Source: an uncultured Serinicoccus sp.
Lineage (GTDB): Bacteria > Actinomycetota > Actinomycetes > Actinomycetales > Dermatophilaceae
Direction of reading: 5' to 3'
Length of the DNA stretch: 64,000 nt
NCBI RefSeq assembly: GCF_947500995.1
Contig: NZ_CANMUA010000009.1
Span: forward strand, 1 to 64,000
The stretch's first letter is position 1. Every line of letters starts with the position of its first letter. The translations under genes were made by a program, and so were the position numbers. This document shows, piece after piece, positions 8,180 through 16,408 of this stretch. Under the pieces are notes generated by a model that saw only the letters and a program-made list of their open reading frames with translations, was not told where the DNA came from and ran no database searches.

Positions 8180-8794
8180 TCAGTCGAGGACTTCACGCAG
8201 GAGGGTGGTGACCCGGGCCTGGAGGTCGTCGCGGATGTCGCGCACGGTGGCGAGGTCGGCGCCCTCGGGATCCGGGACGGTCCAGTCCTCGTAGCGGCGC
8301 CCCGGGTAGATCGGGCAGGCGTCGCCGCAGCCCATGTTGACGATGACGTCGGCCGCGCGGGTCACGGAGTCGGTCAGCGGCTTGGGGTATGCCTCGGTCA
8401 GCGAGATGCCTCGTTCGGCCAGGGCCTCGACGACCAGGGGGTTGATCTCCCGGGAGGGTCGTGAGCCGGCCGAGCGCACGTGCACCCGCCCGCCGGACAG
8501 GTGCTCGGCCAGGGCGGCGGCCATCTGTGAGCGTCCGGCGTTGTGCACGCACACGAAGAGCAGCTCGGGGACCTTCTTGGTGATGCGACCCTCGGCCTGG
8601 GCCGCAGCGCTGAGCCGCTCGCGGGCGTCCTTGGCGACGAGCACCGGGAGGAAGGTGTGGATGGTGGAGACGGCGTCGAGCCGTTGCCAGGCCTCCTCGA
8701 CGGCGAGCTGGACCGACTCACGGGGGAAGATCCCCTCGTAGGTGTAGGTCAGGTCGTCGACGATGGCGGTGTAGGCCGGCACAGATGTGGTCAT
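8180..8794 (-). CDS. arsC: Arsenate reductase with N-terminal three-helix-bundle domain
   Basis: A 204-residue protein with two parts. Residues 1-75 form a helical domain like the three-helix-bundle dimerisation domain found ahead of some actinobacterial ArsC proteins; residues 76-204 are an LMW-phosphatase-type ArsC with C82-x5-R88 and the MGCGDACPIYPGRRYEDW segment. The start ATG 8794 overlaps the acr3 stop (ATGA) and has an AGGAAAG site. The catalytic half is similar to, but clearly diverged from, the 7715-8149 enzyme, so the two are paralogues rather than a recent duplication. The helical domain may control dimerisation or partner choice (inference). Confidence 0.92.
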   Translation of the reverse strand: MTTSVPAYTAIVDDLTYTYEGIFPRESVQLAVEEAWQRLDAVSTIHTFLPVLVAKDARERLSAAAQAEGRITKKVPELLFVCVHNAGRSQMAAALAEHLSGGRVHVRSAGSRPSREINPLVVEALAERGISLTEAYPKPLTDSVTRAADVIVNMGCGDACPIYPGRRYEDWTVPDPEGADLATVRDIRDDLQARVTTLLREVLD

Positions 8795-9882
8795 GGTCTT
8801 TCCTGGGTAGGGATCGGATCCCTGGCCCCGGATCGGCGGCGCAGGGCCAGTGATACGTAGACGAGGGCCACGAGCACAGGGACCTCGATGAGGGGGCCGA
8901 CGACACCGGCCAGCGCCTGGCCGGACGTCACTCCGAACGTGGCGATGGCGACGGCGATGGCGAGCTCGAAGTTGTTGCCCGCGGCGGTGAACGCCAGGGT
9001 GGTGGTGCGCTCGTAGCCCAGCCCGAGTGCGACTCCGAGGGCGTAGCCGCCGCCCCACATGATGGTGAAGTAGGCCAGGAGGGGGAGGGCGATCCGGGCG
9101 ACGTCCAGGGGCTGGCTGGTGATGCGCTCGCCCTGCAGCGCGAAGAGCAGCACGATGGTGAACAGCAGCCCGAGCAGGGCGAAGGGGGAGATGCGGGGCA
9201 GGAAGGTGTTCTCGTACCACTCCCGGCCCTTCGTCCGCTCGCCCAGGGTGCGGGAGAGGTAGCCGGCCAGCAGCGGGACCCCGAGGAAGACCAGCACGGA
9301 GACGGCGATCTGGGTGAAGGAGGCCTCCAGGGCGGTCTGCTCGAGGCCGAGCCAGCCGGGTAGGACGGTCAGGTAGAACCACCCGAGCCCGGCGAACGCG
9401 ATGATCTGGAAGAGCGAGTTGAGCGCGACGAGCAGGGCGGCGGCCTCACGGTCCCCGCAGGCGAGGTCGTTCCAGATGATGACCATGGCGATGCACCGGG
9501 CGAGGCCGACGATGATGAGGCCGGTGCGGTACTCGGGCAGGTCGGGCAGGAGCAGCCACGCGAGGGCGAACATCAGCGCGGGGCCGAGGACCCAGTTGAG
9601 GACCAGCGAGCCCGCCAGCAGCCGGCGGTCGGAGGTCACGGCGCCGAGACGGTCGTAGCGGACCTTGGCCAGCGGGGGGTACATCATCACCAGCAGCCCG
9701 ATGGCGATGGGCAGCGAGATGCCGTGCAGCTGCACGGCGTCGAGGGCAGCGCCCAGGCCGGGGACCGTGCGACCGAGGGCGAGACCCAGGATCATCGCGA
9801 GCCCGATCCAGGCGGGCAGGTAGCGGTCGAGGGGGGAGAGCCTGCCGGCCACCTGCTCCGGCGCGTGCTGGACCGTCGTCAC
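8791..9882 (-). CDS. acr3: Arsenite efflux transporter, ACR3 family
   Basis: A 363-residue membrane carrier with about ten transmembrane segments. The conserved ACR3 stretch around residues 135-155 (ARCIAMVIIWNDLACGD) contains the cysteine needed for arsenite binding in this family. It exports As(III) with proton exchange. The start is GTG 9882, overlapping the arsI stop (GTGA); its own stop overlaps arsC (ATGA). The tight overlaps make arsI, acr3 and arsC one translation-coupled operon. It is often named arsB, but ACR3 is a different family from E. coli ArsB. Confidence 0.95.
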   Translation of the reverse strand: MTTVQHAPEQVAGRLSPLDRYLPAWIGLAMILGLALGRTVPGLGAALDAVQLHGISLPIAIGLLVMMYPPLAKVRYDRLGAVTSDRRLLAGSLVLNWVLGPALMFALAWLLLPDLPEYRTGLIIVGLARCIAMVIIWNDLACGDREAAALLVALNSLFQIIAFAGLGWFYLTVLPGWLGLEQTALEASFTQIAVSVLVFLGVPLLAGYLSRTLGERTKGREWYENTFLPRISPFALLGLLFTIVLLFALQGERITSQPLDVARIALPLLAYFTIMWGGGYALGVALGLGYERTTTLAFTAAGNNFELAIAVAIATFGVTSGQALAGVVGPLIEVPVLVALVYVSLALRRRSGARDPIPTQERP

Positions 9883-10346
9883 TCGTGGGCACCTGCGGGT
9901 GTGCAGCACGCCGGGGTGGACTCCAGGACCGGGATGGAGGCCGTGGCCGGCCGGGCGTCCTGGGGGTTCTCGTCCTTGACGACGTAGACCTCCCACGGCG
10001 CCCCGGCCGGGTCGTGCACCCACACCTTGTCCTGCAGGGCGTAGCAGCAGGTCGTGTCGGTCTCGTCGAAGGTGGCCAGTCCGCTGTCGGTCAGGCGGGC
10101 GCGAGCCCCGGCCACCTCCTCGACGCTGTCGACCTCGACGCCGAGGTGGTTCAGGGCGCCCTTCGCGCCGGTGCCGCGGGTGGCACCGTCGGTCTGGATG
10201 AGCACGAGCTTGAGCGGGGGTTCGCTGATCGCGAAGTTCGCGTAGCCCGGGCGGCGCTTGTGCGGGCCGACGCCGAAGAGGGTGGAGTAGAAGTCGACGG
10301 ACGCGTCGAGGTCCACGACGTCGAGAGCGAGCTGGACGCGGCTCAT
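9879..10346 (-). CDS. arsI: ArsI/CadI-family glyoxalase-fold dioxygenase (C-As lyase)
   Basis: A 155-residue VOC/glyoxalase-fold protein. The vicinal cysteine pair in TTCCYALQDKVWV, which binds trivalent methylarsenite or aromatic arsenicals in ArsI, is present, as are histidine and glutamate metal-ligand positions (LNHLG, PWEVYVV). A further C-C pair lies near the C-terminus (TPACCTP). ArsI splits the carbon-arsenic bond using Fe(II) and oxygen. Mycobacterial CadI is the same family and is induced by cadmium. It is the first gene of the operon, divergent from arsR, with an AGGAAGG site before ATG 10346. Confidence 0.88.
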   Translation of the reverse strand: MSRVQLALDVVDLDASVDFYSTLFGVGPHKRRPGYANFAISEPPLKLVLIQTDGATRGTGAKGALNHLGVEVDSVEEVAGARARLTDSGLATFDETDTTCCYALQDKVWVHDPAGAPWEVYVVKDENPQDARPATASIPVLESTPACCTPAGAHE

Positions 10347-10366
10347 GGGATCCCTTCCTGACGAAG

Positions 10367-10422
10367 ATATCGATGTATGTCGATACACAGACCCTGACAC
10401 CACACATCGATGTATGTCAATA
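10367..10422. promoter_or_regulatory. Duplicated ArsR operator
   Basis: The 17-mer ATCGATGTATGTC(G/A)ATA occurs twice as a direct repeat, at 10369-10385 and 10406-10422, differing at one base, 37 bp apart. It is AT-rich in a GC-rich region and fills the spacer between arsI and arsR. Such AT-rich dyads are typical ArsR/SmtB targets, so each copy probably covers one of the divergent promoters. Confidence 0.78.
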
Positions 10423-10432
10423 TGGCCGGGTG

Positions 10433-10792
10433 ATGAACGCACCAGCACCCGACGGACGTGCCCAGCTCGCCCAGGCGGTGGACCGCTGCTGCGCCACCGA
10501 GGGCAGCTCGCCGATGACGCGTGACGACGCCGTGCTCGTGGCCCGCCTGCTCAAGGCCGTGGCGGACCCGGTCCGTCTGCAGATCCTCGGCATCGTGCGC
10601 TGCTCGCCCGGCCAGGAGATCTGCGCGTGCGACCTGCCCACCCCGCTCGGCCTCAGTCAGCCCACCGTGAGCCACCACCTCAAGGTGCTGGTCGAGGCGG
10701 GCCTGCTCACCCGCGATCGGCGTGGCCAGTGGGCGTGGTTCGCCCTCGTGCCGGACCGGCTGGCGCTCGCCCGACGCGCGCTCGAGGTCTAG
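10433..10792 (+). CDS. arsR: ArsR-family arsenic-responsive repressor
   Basis: A 119-residue winged-helix repressor. The recognition helix lies near LSQPTVSHHLKVL, and the candidate As(III) ligands are the C-C pair at residues 16-17 and the C-x-C in EICACDLP. This cysteine layout differs from the E. coli CVCDLC arrangement and fits actinobacterial ArsR types with an N-terminal cysteine pair. The start is ATG 10433; an upstream frame would run through the operator. Divergent from the ars operon, it should repress both directions until arsenite binds. Confidence 0.92.
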   Translation: MNAPAPDGRAQLAQAVDRCCATEGSSPMTRDDAVLVARLLKAVADPVRLQILGIVRCSPGQEICACDLPTPLGLSQPTVSHHLKVLVEAGLLTRDRRGQWAWFALVPDRLALARRALEV

Positions 10793-10909
10793 CCGGCCAC
10801 CTCCTCGTCCGCCTGCCGGGTGCGGTGCGGACGGGACGGGGACGAGGCCGGTCGTGCCTGCCGGGCGGGCCCGCGTCCCGGGGTGTCCGCGGGTTCAGAC
10901 ACTGACCCG

Positions 10910-12577
10910 ATGAACTCCGCCCGGTCGAGCAGCCCGCGGCCCTCGGCCACGGTGGGTCGGGTCCTCGACGACCTGGGCAGCACCTTCCTGCGCCCGCTCG
11001 TCCTCGGGAGCCCGGGCCGCGCCGTGGAGGGTGTGGTGATCCACGACCCGCTCGACGACCAGCACGGCCCGGCCTCGCCGGTCGTCCTCGGTGTCGGGGT
11101 GAGCGGCGCGGACCAGGTCGCGGAGCTGGCGGACCGCGCCGGGGCCAGGGGAGCCTCCCTGCTGATCGTGCGGGAGCCGGTCGAGGCGGGTGCCGCTCTG
11201 ACCGCGATCTGCCAGCAGCACGGGATGACCGTGGCCGGACTTACCCGTGGTGCCTCGTGGGCGCAGCTCACCGCCATGCTGCGCTCGCTGCTGGCCGAGG
11301 GCGACGTCGGCGGCGCCGACGACGAGACGATGGGAGGCCTGCCCTCGGGCGACCTCTTCGGGCTGGCCAACGCGATCGGCAGCCTCGTCGACGCACCGGT
11401 GACCATCGAGGACCGCAGCTCGCGCGTGCTGGCCTTCTCCGGACGCCAGGACGAGGCCGACCCCTCGCGCATCGAGACGATCCTCGAACGGCAGGTGCCC
11501 GAACGCTACGCCCGGCTCCTGGACGACCAGGGGTTCTTCTCCCTCCTGTATGCCGCGGACCGGCCGATCAGCATCCGGCTCCAGGTCGAGGACGCCGTCC
11601 GCAAGCTCCGGGTCGCGATGGCCGTCCGGGCCGGGACCGAGGTGCTGGGGTCGATCTGGGTCGCGGTCGACGAGGAGCTCGACGAGGAACGCGCCGCTGC
11701 GCTGACGGAGTCGGCCAAGCTGGTGGCGCTGCACCTGCTGCGCATCCGTGCGGGCGCCGACGCCTCGCGACGGCTGCGGGCCGACCTGCTGGGCACCGCC
11801 CTCGAGGGAGGGGCCCGGGCGCGGCACGCCGTGAGCCGCCTGGGCCTGGCCGGCGTCACCGTGGCCGTCCTGGCGATGCAGGTCGGAGAGCCTTCCGGCG
11901 GGTCGGCCGCGGGGAGGGAGGACCTCGGGGCGCTCGGCCAGGACGCCGTGGAGAGGGAGCGGCGCAGCGACGCCCTGGCCCTGCACCTGACGTCGGTCCA
12001 CCCCAAGGCGGCGACGGCCCTGCTCGGCGAGGTCACCTACGCGCTGATCCCGGTCACCGACGGTCTGGCGTCCGCGGAGCGCATCGCCCGGGACTTCGTC
12101 GCCCGCACGGGGCCGGGGCTCTCCTCACGGGTGGGCATCGGTCCGCTGGCCACCGACGTCGACGGGCTGGCGGCGGCCCGGCGTGGTGCCGACCGTGCCC
12201 TCCGGGTCCTCATGGAGGGCCGCTCCGGCTCGGTCGACGGCTCGGGCGGAGCCGTGGCTGCCTACCGCGAGGTGCAGATCCAGTCCTTCCTGCTGGAGCT
12301 GCGCGACCGCCTGCTCTCCGACGACGAGCAGCCGAGCGGGCCCGTCTCCCACCTGGTCGAGCACGACCGGACGCAGCAGACCTCGTTCGTGGAGACCCTG
12401 CGGGCCTGGCTCGACGCGCACGGTGACGTGGCGGCCGCCGCCGGTGCGCTGCACATCCATCCCAACACCCTGCGGTACCGGCTGCGGCGCATCGAGAGCA
12501 TCAGCGCGATCGACCTGGCAGACCCCGAGGCCCGCTTCGCCGCCAACCTGCAGCTCCGGCTCCTGCCCCCGTCCTGA
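10910..12577 (+). CDS. PucR-family transcriptional regulator
   Basis: A 555-residue regulator. The C-terminal PucR helix-turn-helix (about residues 495-550: GDVAAAAGALHIHPNTLRYRLRRI) is clear; the middle resembles a GGDEF-like CdaR domain with a GAF-like segment before it, and the N-terminal 130 residues match the PurC-like ligand domain. Such proteins control purine, gamma-aminobutyrate or amino-acid use. It is convergent with the racemase/acyltransferase/peptidase operon at 12587-15757, a plausible target (inference). The start at ATG 10910 lacks a good ribosome site; GTG 10883 is an alternative. Confidence 0.88.
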   Translation: MNSARSSSPRPSATVGRVLDDLGSTFLRPLVLGSPGRAVEGVVIHDPLDDQHGPASPVVLGVGVSGADQVAELADRAGARGASLLIVREPVEAGAALTAICQQHGMTVAGLTRGASWAQLTAMLRSLLAEGDVGGADDETMGGLPSGDLFGLANAIGSLVDAPVTIEDRSSRVLAFSGRQDEADPSRIETILERQVPERYARLLDDQGFFSLLYAADRPISIRLQVEDAVRKLRVAMAVRAGTEVLGSIWVAVDEELDEERAAALTESAKLVALHLLRIRAGADASRRLRADLLGTALEGGARARHAVSRLGLAGVTVAVLAMQVGEPSGGSAAGREDLGALGQDAVERERRSDALALHLTSVHPKAATALLGEVTYALIPVTDGLASAERIARDFVARTGPGLSSRVGIGPLATDVDGLAAARRGADRALRVLMEGRSGSVDGSGGAVAAYREVQIQSFLLELRDRLLSDDEQPSGPVSHLVEHDRTQQTSFVETLRAWLDAHGDVAAAAGALHIHPNTLRYRLRRIESISAIDLADPEARFAANLQLRLLPPS

Positions 12578-12586
12578 GGGTGGAGC

Positions 12587-13708
12587 TCAGGGGGCGAGAT
12601 CCAGCGTGGCGGTGCTGAACCGCTCCAGCGCGTCCGGCCGCACCTCGACGCCGAAGCCCGGCCCGGTCGGCACGTCCACCTCACCGTCGCGCATGACGAT
12701 CGGCTCCGTGACGTCCTCGGTGTAGAAGCGGTCCGAGCCGGAGATGTCCCCGGGCAGCACGAAGCCCGGCAGCGCCGCGAGCGCCGCGTTGGCCGCCCGG
12801 CCCACCCCGGTCTCGAGCATCCCCCCGCACCACACGGGTATGCCGTGCGCGCGCGCCAGGTCGTGGATGCGACGCGCCTCGAGGTAGCCCCCCACCCGTC
12901 CCGGCTTGATGTTGATGACGGAGGTCGCGCCGAGGGCGATGGCGTCCGCCGCCGCCTCGGCCGAGACGATGGACTCGTCCAGGCAGACGGGCGTGCGCAC
13001 CTGACGCGCGAGCTCGGCGTGCTGCCGCAGGTCGGCCTCCCCGAGCGGCTGCTCGATGAGCAGCAGGTCGGCGTCGTCGAGACGGCGGAGCAGGCCGACG
13101 TCCGCCAGGGTGTAGGCCGCGTTGGCGTCCACCTGGAAGAGCAGGTCGTCACCGAACGCCTTCCGGACCGCCCGGACCGGCACCAGGTCGCTGCCCGGCT
13201 GGATCTTCAGCTTGATCCGGGCATACCCCTGGTCCAGGAAGTCGCCCACGACGCGGACGGTCTCCTCGGCCGAGGGCTGGATGCCGACCGAGACGCCGCT
13301 GGGCACCCTCGTCCGGACCGCCCCGAGGTAGTCGGCGAAGGACAGGTCGTGGGCGCGCAGCTGGGCGTCGAGCACCGCCATCTCCAGGGCGGCCTTGGCC
13401 ATCGGGTGTCCGACGACGTGCCGCAGGTGCCAGCCGACGGTCTCGGCGGTGAGGTCCTCGACCGCAAAGAGCGCGGGCGCCAGCCAGCGGCGGGTGACCT
13501 CGACCGCACCGGAGAGGTGCTCGGCGGAGTAGAGGGGAGCCTCCATCGCCACGCACTCTCCCCAGCCGGTCACCTCGCGACCGTCGGCGGTGGAGACCCG
13601 GGCCTCCACCAGGTAGCAGCTGCGCGAGGTGGTCGTGGCGAAGGAGGTCGTGAAGGGGGAGCGCAACGGCATCTCGATGAGGTGCAGGCGCAGGCTGGTG
13701 AGCCTCAT
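12587..13708 (-). CDS. Enolase-superfamily N-succinylamino-acid racemase / o-succinylbenzoate synthase
   Basis: A 373-residue muconate-lactonising subgroup enzyme. The catalytic set is complete: K166-x-K168 (IKLKIQP), metal ligands D194 (QVDAN), E219 (LIEQP) and D244 (CLDES), and the second-face lysine K268 (INIKPGRVGG). By sequence type it is the MenC2/NSAR group, whose members make o-succinylbenzoate or racemise N-succinylamino acids. No other men gene is nearby, while the gene overlaps (ATGA) a COG3375-like acyltransferase that follows an M20 peptidase, which favours racemase as the real role. It is the last gene of the operon and convergent with pucR. Confidence 0.88.
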   Translation of the reverse strand: MRLTSLRLHLIEMPLRSPFTTSFATTTSRSCYLVEARVSTADGREVTGWGECVAMEAPLYSAEHLSGAVEVTRRWLAPALFAVEDLTAETVGWHLRHVVGHPMAKAALEMAVLDAQLRAHDLSFADYLGAVRTRVPSGVSVGIQPSAEETVRVVGDFLDQGYARIKLKIQPGSDLVPVRAVRKAFGDDLLFQVDANAAYTLADVGLLRRLDDADLLLIEQPLGEADLRQHAELARQVRTPVCLDESIVSAEAAADAIALGATSVINIKPGRVGGYLEARRIHDLARAHGIPVWCGGMLETGVGRAANAALAALPGFVLPGDISGSDRFYTEDVTEPIVMRDGEVDVPTGPGFGVEVRPDALERFSTATLDLAP

Positions 13709-14550
13709 GGTTCCCTCCGCAGGATGTAGTGCCGGTCGTCGTCGAAGTCGTGCACCTGCCAGCCCTGCGCCAGCAGGCTCCCCAGGGCGAGCCGGGTCTG
13801 CTGCCGCCACCGCAGAGCCAGGTCCGGGTCGCCTCGGCGCAGCCCCTCGATGTCCCGGGGGATGCCGACCAGCACGTCGGTGGTGCCCGGCGGGACGTCG
13901 AGCGCGAGCCCACCCGGCTCGTCGTCCTGGTTCGACAGGGCCACGTGGGCGGTGGTCGAGGACGTGGGGCCGGCGGGGGTCCGGGCGTGGTCGGCAGGGG
14001 TCCCGGTCGGCAGGTCCCACCGGACGACCATCCGGTCCGAGGCCTGCCCCGCGTTGACCGTGTCCCGCATCGGTCCGTAGAACTCCTCGTGGTACTGGCG
14101 CGGGAAGGCGCCCAGCACGCGGATGTTGAAGTGCGCGTTGCGGGACACCAGGGGGTCGAAGGTCCACGCCATCGTCGCGATCCCACGGTCGAGGCACCAG
14201 CGACGCTGGTGCTCCTTGATGGCGCGGCCGATGCCGTGGCCGCTCGCCTCCGGACGCACGCCCACGATGTGGGAGTGGAAGGGCTGACCGGGTGGCCCGC
14301 AGAAGCCGACAGCAGCCCCGACGGGCCGGCCGTCGAGGCTGGCCAGCAGGACGTAGTTCTGGCTGTGGATGAGGGCCACCATCATGTGCCGGTCCAGGAT
14401 GGTGCCGTCCTGGACCGCCCAGATGCGGTCGAAGAGCCGTGCGACCTCGAGACAGTCCTCGGGGCGGGTGACCAGCGTGAGTGCCAGGTCGCCCGCGGGC
14501 CGGCGCCGGTCGACCGAGGGCGGAGGCACCGTGGGGTGGGGGCCGGCCAT
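13705..14550 (-). CDS. GNAT acyltransferase (COG3375-like), probable amino-acid N-succinyltransferase
   Basis: A 281-residue GNAT protein. The acyl-CoA loop resembles R/Q-x-x-G-x-G/A in VRPEASGHGIGRAIK, and the segment TMAWTFDPLVSRNAHFNIRVLG is typical of the COG3375 group often found beside N-succinylamino-acid racemases. In Geobacillus such a neighbour succinylates D-amino acids. It sits between the M20 peptidase (1-bp gap) and the racemase (4-bp overlap), so the three are co-translated. The substrate is inferred from context; generic N-acetyltransferase remains possible. Confidence 0.8.
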   Translation of the reverse strand: MAGPHPTVPPPSVDRRRPAGDLALTLVTRPEDCLEVARLFDRIWAVQDGTILDRHMMVALIHSQNYVLLASLDGRPVGAAVGFCGPPGQPFHSHIVGVRPEASGHGIGRAIKEHQRRWCLDRGIATMAWTFDPLVSRNAHFNIRVLGAFPRQYHEEFYGPMRDTVNAGQASDRMVVRWDLPTGTPADHARTPAGPTSSTTAHVALSNQDDEPGGLALDVPPGTTDVLVGIPRDIEGLRRGDPDLALRWRQQTRLALGSLLAQGWQVHDFDDDRHYILRREP

Positions 14551-14551
14551 C

Positions 14552-15757
14552 TCAGTCCGCCTCCGGTCCGGGTGCCGCGGCGGCCCCGCCCGGGACGGGC
14601 GCCGCGTCGCGCAGCTGCCCGACGAGCCTGGCCAGGACCGCGGTCCGGGGCGCGATCTGGTCGACGAGCACGTGCTCGTGCTCGGCGTGGGCTCCCCCAC
14701 CGACCGCTCCCAGGCCGTCCAGGGTCGGGATCCCGGCAGCCGCGGTGAAGTTGCCGTCGGAGGCGCCGCCGACGGCGACTGCGTCAGGGACGGACAGCCC
14801 CAGCGAGGTGCAGACGTCGGCATACCTGCGCCAGAGGTCGTCGCTGTGGTGCCGCTCCATGGGGTAGCGGTTGATCTCCCCGACGGTGCGCACCTGCGCA
14901 CCCTCCTGGCGGGCTCGCAGGGCGTGCAGCCCGGTGTGCACGCGGTCCAGCTCGGCGGCCGACCCTGCGCGCACGTCGATGTCGAGGGTGGCCGCGGCGG
15001 GCACCGTGTTGGTGGTGGTCCCTCCCGCGAAGGTGGTGGGGGTGACGGTGGTGCCCTGCTCCGGGTCCGCCAGCTCGAGGATGCCGGGCAGCTGCGCCGC
15101 GAGCTCGAGCAGGGCGCTGACGCCGCGCTTCGGGTCCAGCCCCGCGTGCGCGGCCACCCCCTGCAGCTCGAGGCGGTAGCGGCTGGCGCCCTTGCGGGCC
15201 ACCTTGACGGCCCCGCCGTCGGCGGAGGCCTCCAGGACGAGGACGCCGGCCGCCCCCTGCGCGGTCTGCAGGATGAGCTCCCGCGAGTGCGCGGAGCCGA
15301 CCTCCTCGTCACCGGTGACCAGCAGGGTGACACCGTCCAGGGCCTGCGGCCCGGATCTCTCCTGGAGCAGCGCGCAGGCGTGCACCGCCATCACCAGACC
15401 GGTCAGCATGTCGAAGGTCCCCGGGCCGCGCACGACCCCGTCCTGGTGCGACCAGGGGATCCGCTCCAGGGTGCCGACAGGCCACACGGTGTCCTGGTGG
15501 CACAGCAGCAGGACCCGCGTCGGACCACCGAGGCGCAGCAGGAGGTGCGTGACCCCGTGCTCGACGACCGTCTCCGGGCGGCGACCGAGCCGCTCCTCGA
15601 CGACGTCGGCCACCACGGCGGCGCCCCGGGCCACGGCAGCGAGGTCCGCGGACGGCGACTCCACCTCCACGAGCCGGCGCAGGTCCGCCAGGAGGTCCGG
15701 CACCAGCGCGTCGGCTGCGGCCAGCAGCGGTCGGGAGGAGTCGGGTGCGGTGTTCAC
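14552..15757 (-). CDS. M20-family metallopeptidase, probable N-acyl/N-succinyl-amino-acid deacylase
   Basis: A 401-residue M20 amidohydrolase of the carboxypeptidase G2/ArgE type. Metal and catalytic residues are visible: H87-x-D89 (CHQDT), D116 (GPGTFDM), E151-E152 (TGDEEVGS), later the dimerisation-domain GVAAHAG and the C-terminal histidine region GGAHAEHEHV. It would remove the acyl group from the L-isomer at the end of the D-to-L route made by its two partners. It is first in the operon; GTG 15757 gives the best N-terminus. A role as a plain dipeptidase or glutamate carboxypeptidase cannot be excluded. Confidence 0.87.
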   Translation of the reverse strand: MNTAPDSSRPLLAAADALVPDLLADLRRLVEVESPSADLAAVARGAAVVADVVEERLGRRPETVVEHGVTHLLLRLGGPTRVLLLCHQDTVWPVGTLERIPWSHQDGVVRGPGTFDMLTGLVMAVHACALLQERSGPQALDGVTLLVTGDEEVGSAHSRELILQTAQGAAGVLVLEASADGGAVKVARKGASRYRLELQGVAAHAGLDPKRGVSALLELAAQLPGILELADPEQGTTVTPTTFAGGTTTNTVPAAATLDIDVRAGSAAELDRVHTGLHALRARQEGAQVRTVGEINRYPMERHHSDDLWRRYADVCTSLGLSVPDAVAVGGASDGNFTAAAGIPTLDGLGAVGGGAHAEHEHVLVDQIAPRTAVLARLVGQLRDAAPVPGGAAAAPGPEAD

Positions 15758-15930
15758 ACTGCGCCACGCTAGAGCGGCGAGCGCCGCGGGTTCAATGGGC
15801 GATACGACCAAAACCTCGGACAATCTTCGGCGGATCCGACGATGCCGAGGTCCGGGCCGGGTTGCCATCATGAACGGGGCCGCCAGTGCGGGCGGGACGC
15901 TGACCCTGGCCGAGGGCTGAGCGGCGACGT

Positions 15931-15969
15931 GTGTGCGCCGGTGGCCCTGTGAGGGCCACGACCGCGCAC
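15931..15969. repeat. Intergenic hairpin repeat, copy 2
   Basis: Nested dyad with outer arms GTGCGC/GCGCAC and perfect inner arms GTGGCCCT/AGGGCCAC around a 3-nt loop. Same family as 7602-7640. It lies in the 300-bp gap 15758-16057 between the SHOCT gene and the peptidase operon, both on the minus strand; nothing else in that gap is recognisable apart from a probable promoter area near 15790-15840. Confidence 0.62.
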
Positions 15970-16057
15970 GGCATCCATCGGTGGGGTGTTCAGGACGATT
16001 CGGCCGGGGCCAGGGCCACCTTCCGGCGCAGGGACCGCGGCAGGACACCCGCCCTCG

Positions 16058-16399
16058 TCAGGACAGCAGCTTGGCCTTCGCGGCCGCGAACTCCGCGTCG
16101 GTGAGCACGCCGGCCTGCTGGAGGGCGGCGAGCTTCTGGAGCTCGCCGATGAGGTCGGTCGGCTGAGCAGGTGGGGGAGGCGCGGGCGCGGCGTACTGGG
16201 TCGCCGCAGCCTGGGCTGCCGCCTCCATCTGCGCCCGCTGCTGGTAGTCGGCGTACTCCTGCTGCTGAGCGGCCTGCTGCGCCCGCGCCTGCTGGTTGCG
16301 GGCCATGCCACCGCTCACGGCCTGGGCGGTGCCGGCGACCACGGCGGTGCGGGCAGCGAGACCGATGAGGCCGGGACGACCGACTCGACGGATGGGCAT
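16058..16399 (-). CDS. SHOCT-domain protein
   Basis: A 113-residue protein. A hydrophobic/basic N-terminus (about 1-35) leads to a Gln/Ala-rich, probably coiled segment (36-70), a proline run, then a SHOCT domain at about 82-113 (LIGELQKLAALQQAGVLTDAEF). SHOCT domains are short C-terminal modules of unknown function, thought to mediate oligomerisation. A GGAGAG site precedes ATG 16399. It lies 9 bp downstream of the DUF6325 gene, so it is the tail of the DUF1269/HerA/DUF6325 cluster. Confidence 0.85.
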   Translation of the reverse strand: MPIRRVGRPGLIGLAARTAVVAGTAQAVSGGMARNQQARAQQAAQQQEYADYQQRAQMEAAAQAAATQYAAPAPPPPAQPTDLIGELQKLAALQQAGVLTDAEFAAAKAKLLS

Positions 16400-16408
16400 G
16401 TGGCTCTC

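Noticed and set aside
10820-10909. N-terminal extension of the PucR protein
   Set aside because: The added 30 residues are Gly/Arg-rich with no homology-like pattern; ATG 10910 is the better start.
12573-12591. Terminator CCTGAG/CTCAGG between pucR and the racemase
   Set aside because: Only 6-bp arms around a 7-nt loop, overlapping both coding ends; too weak to call.
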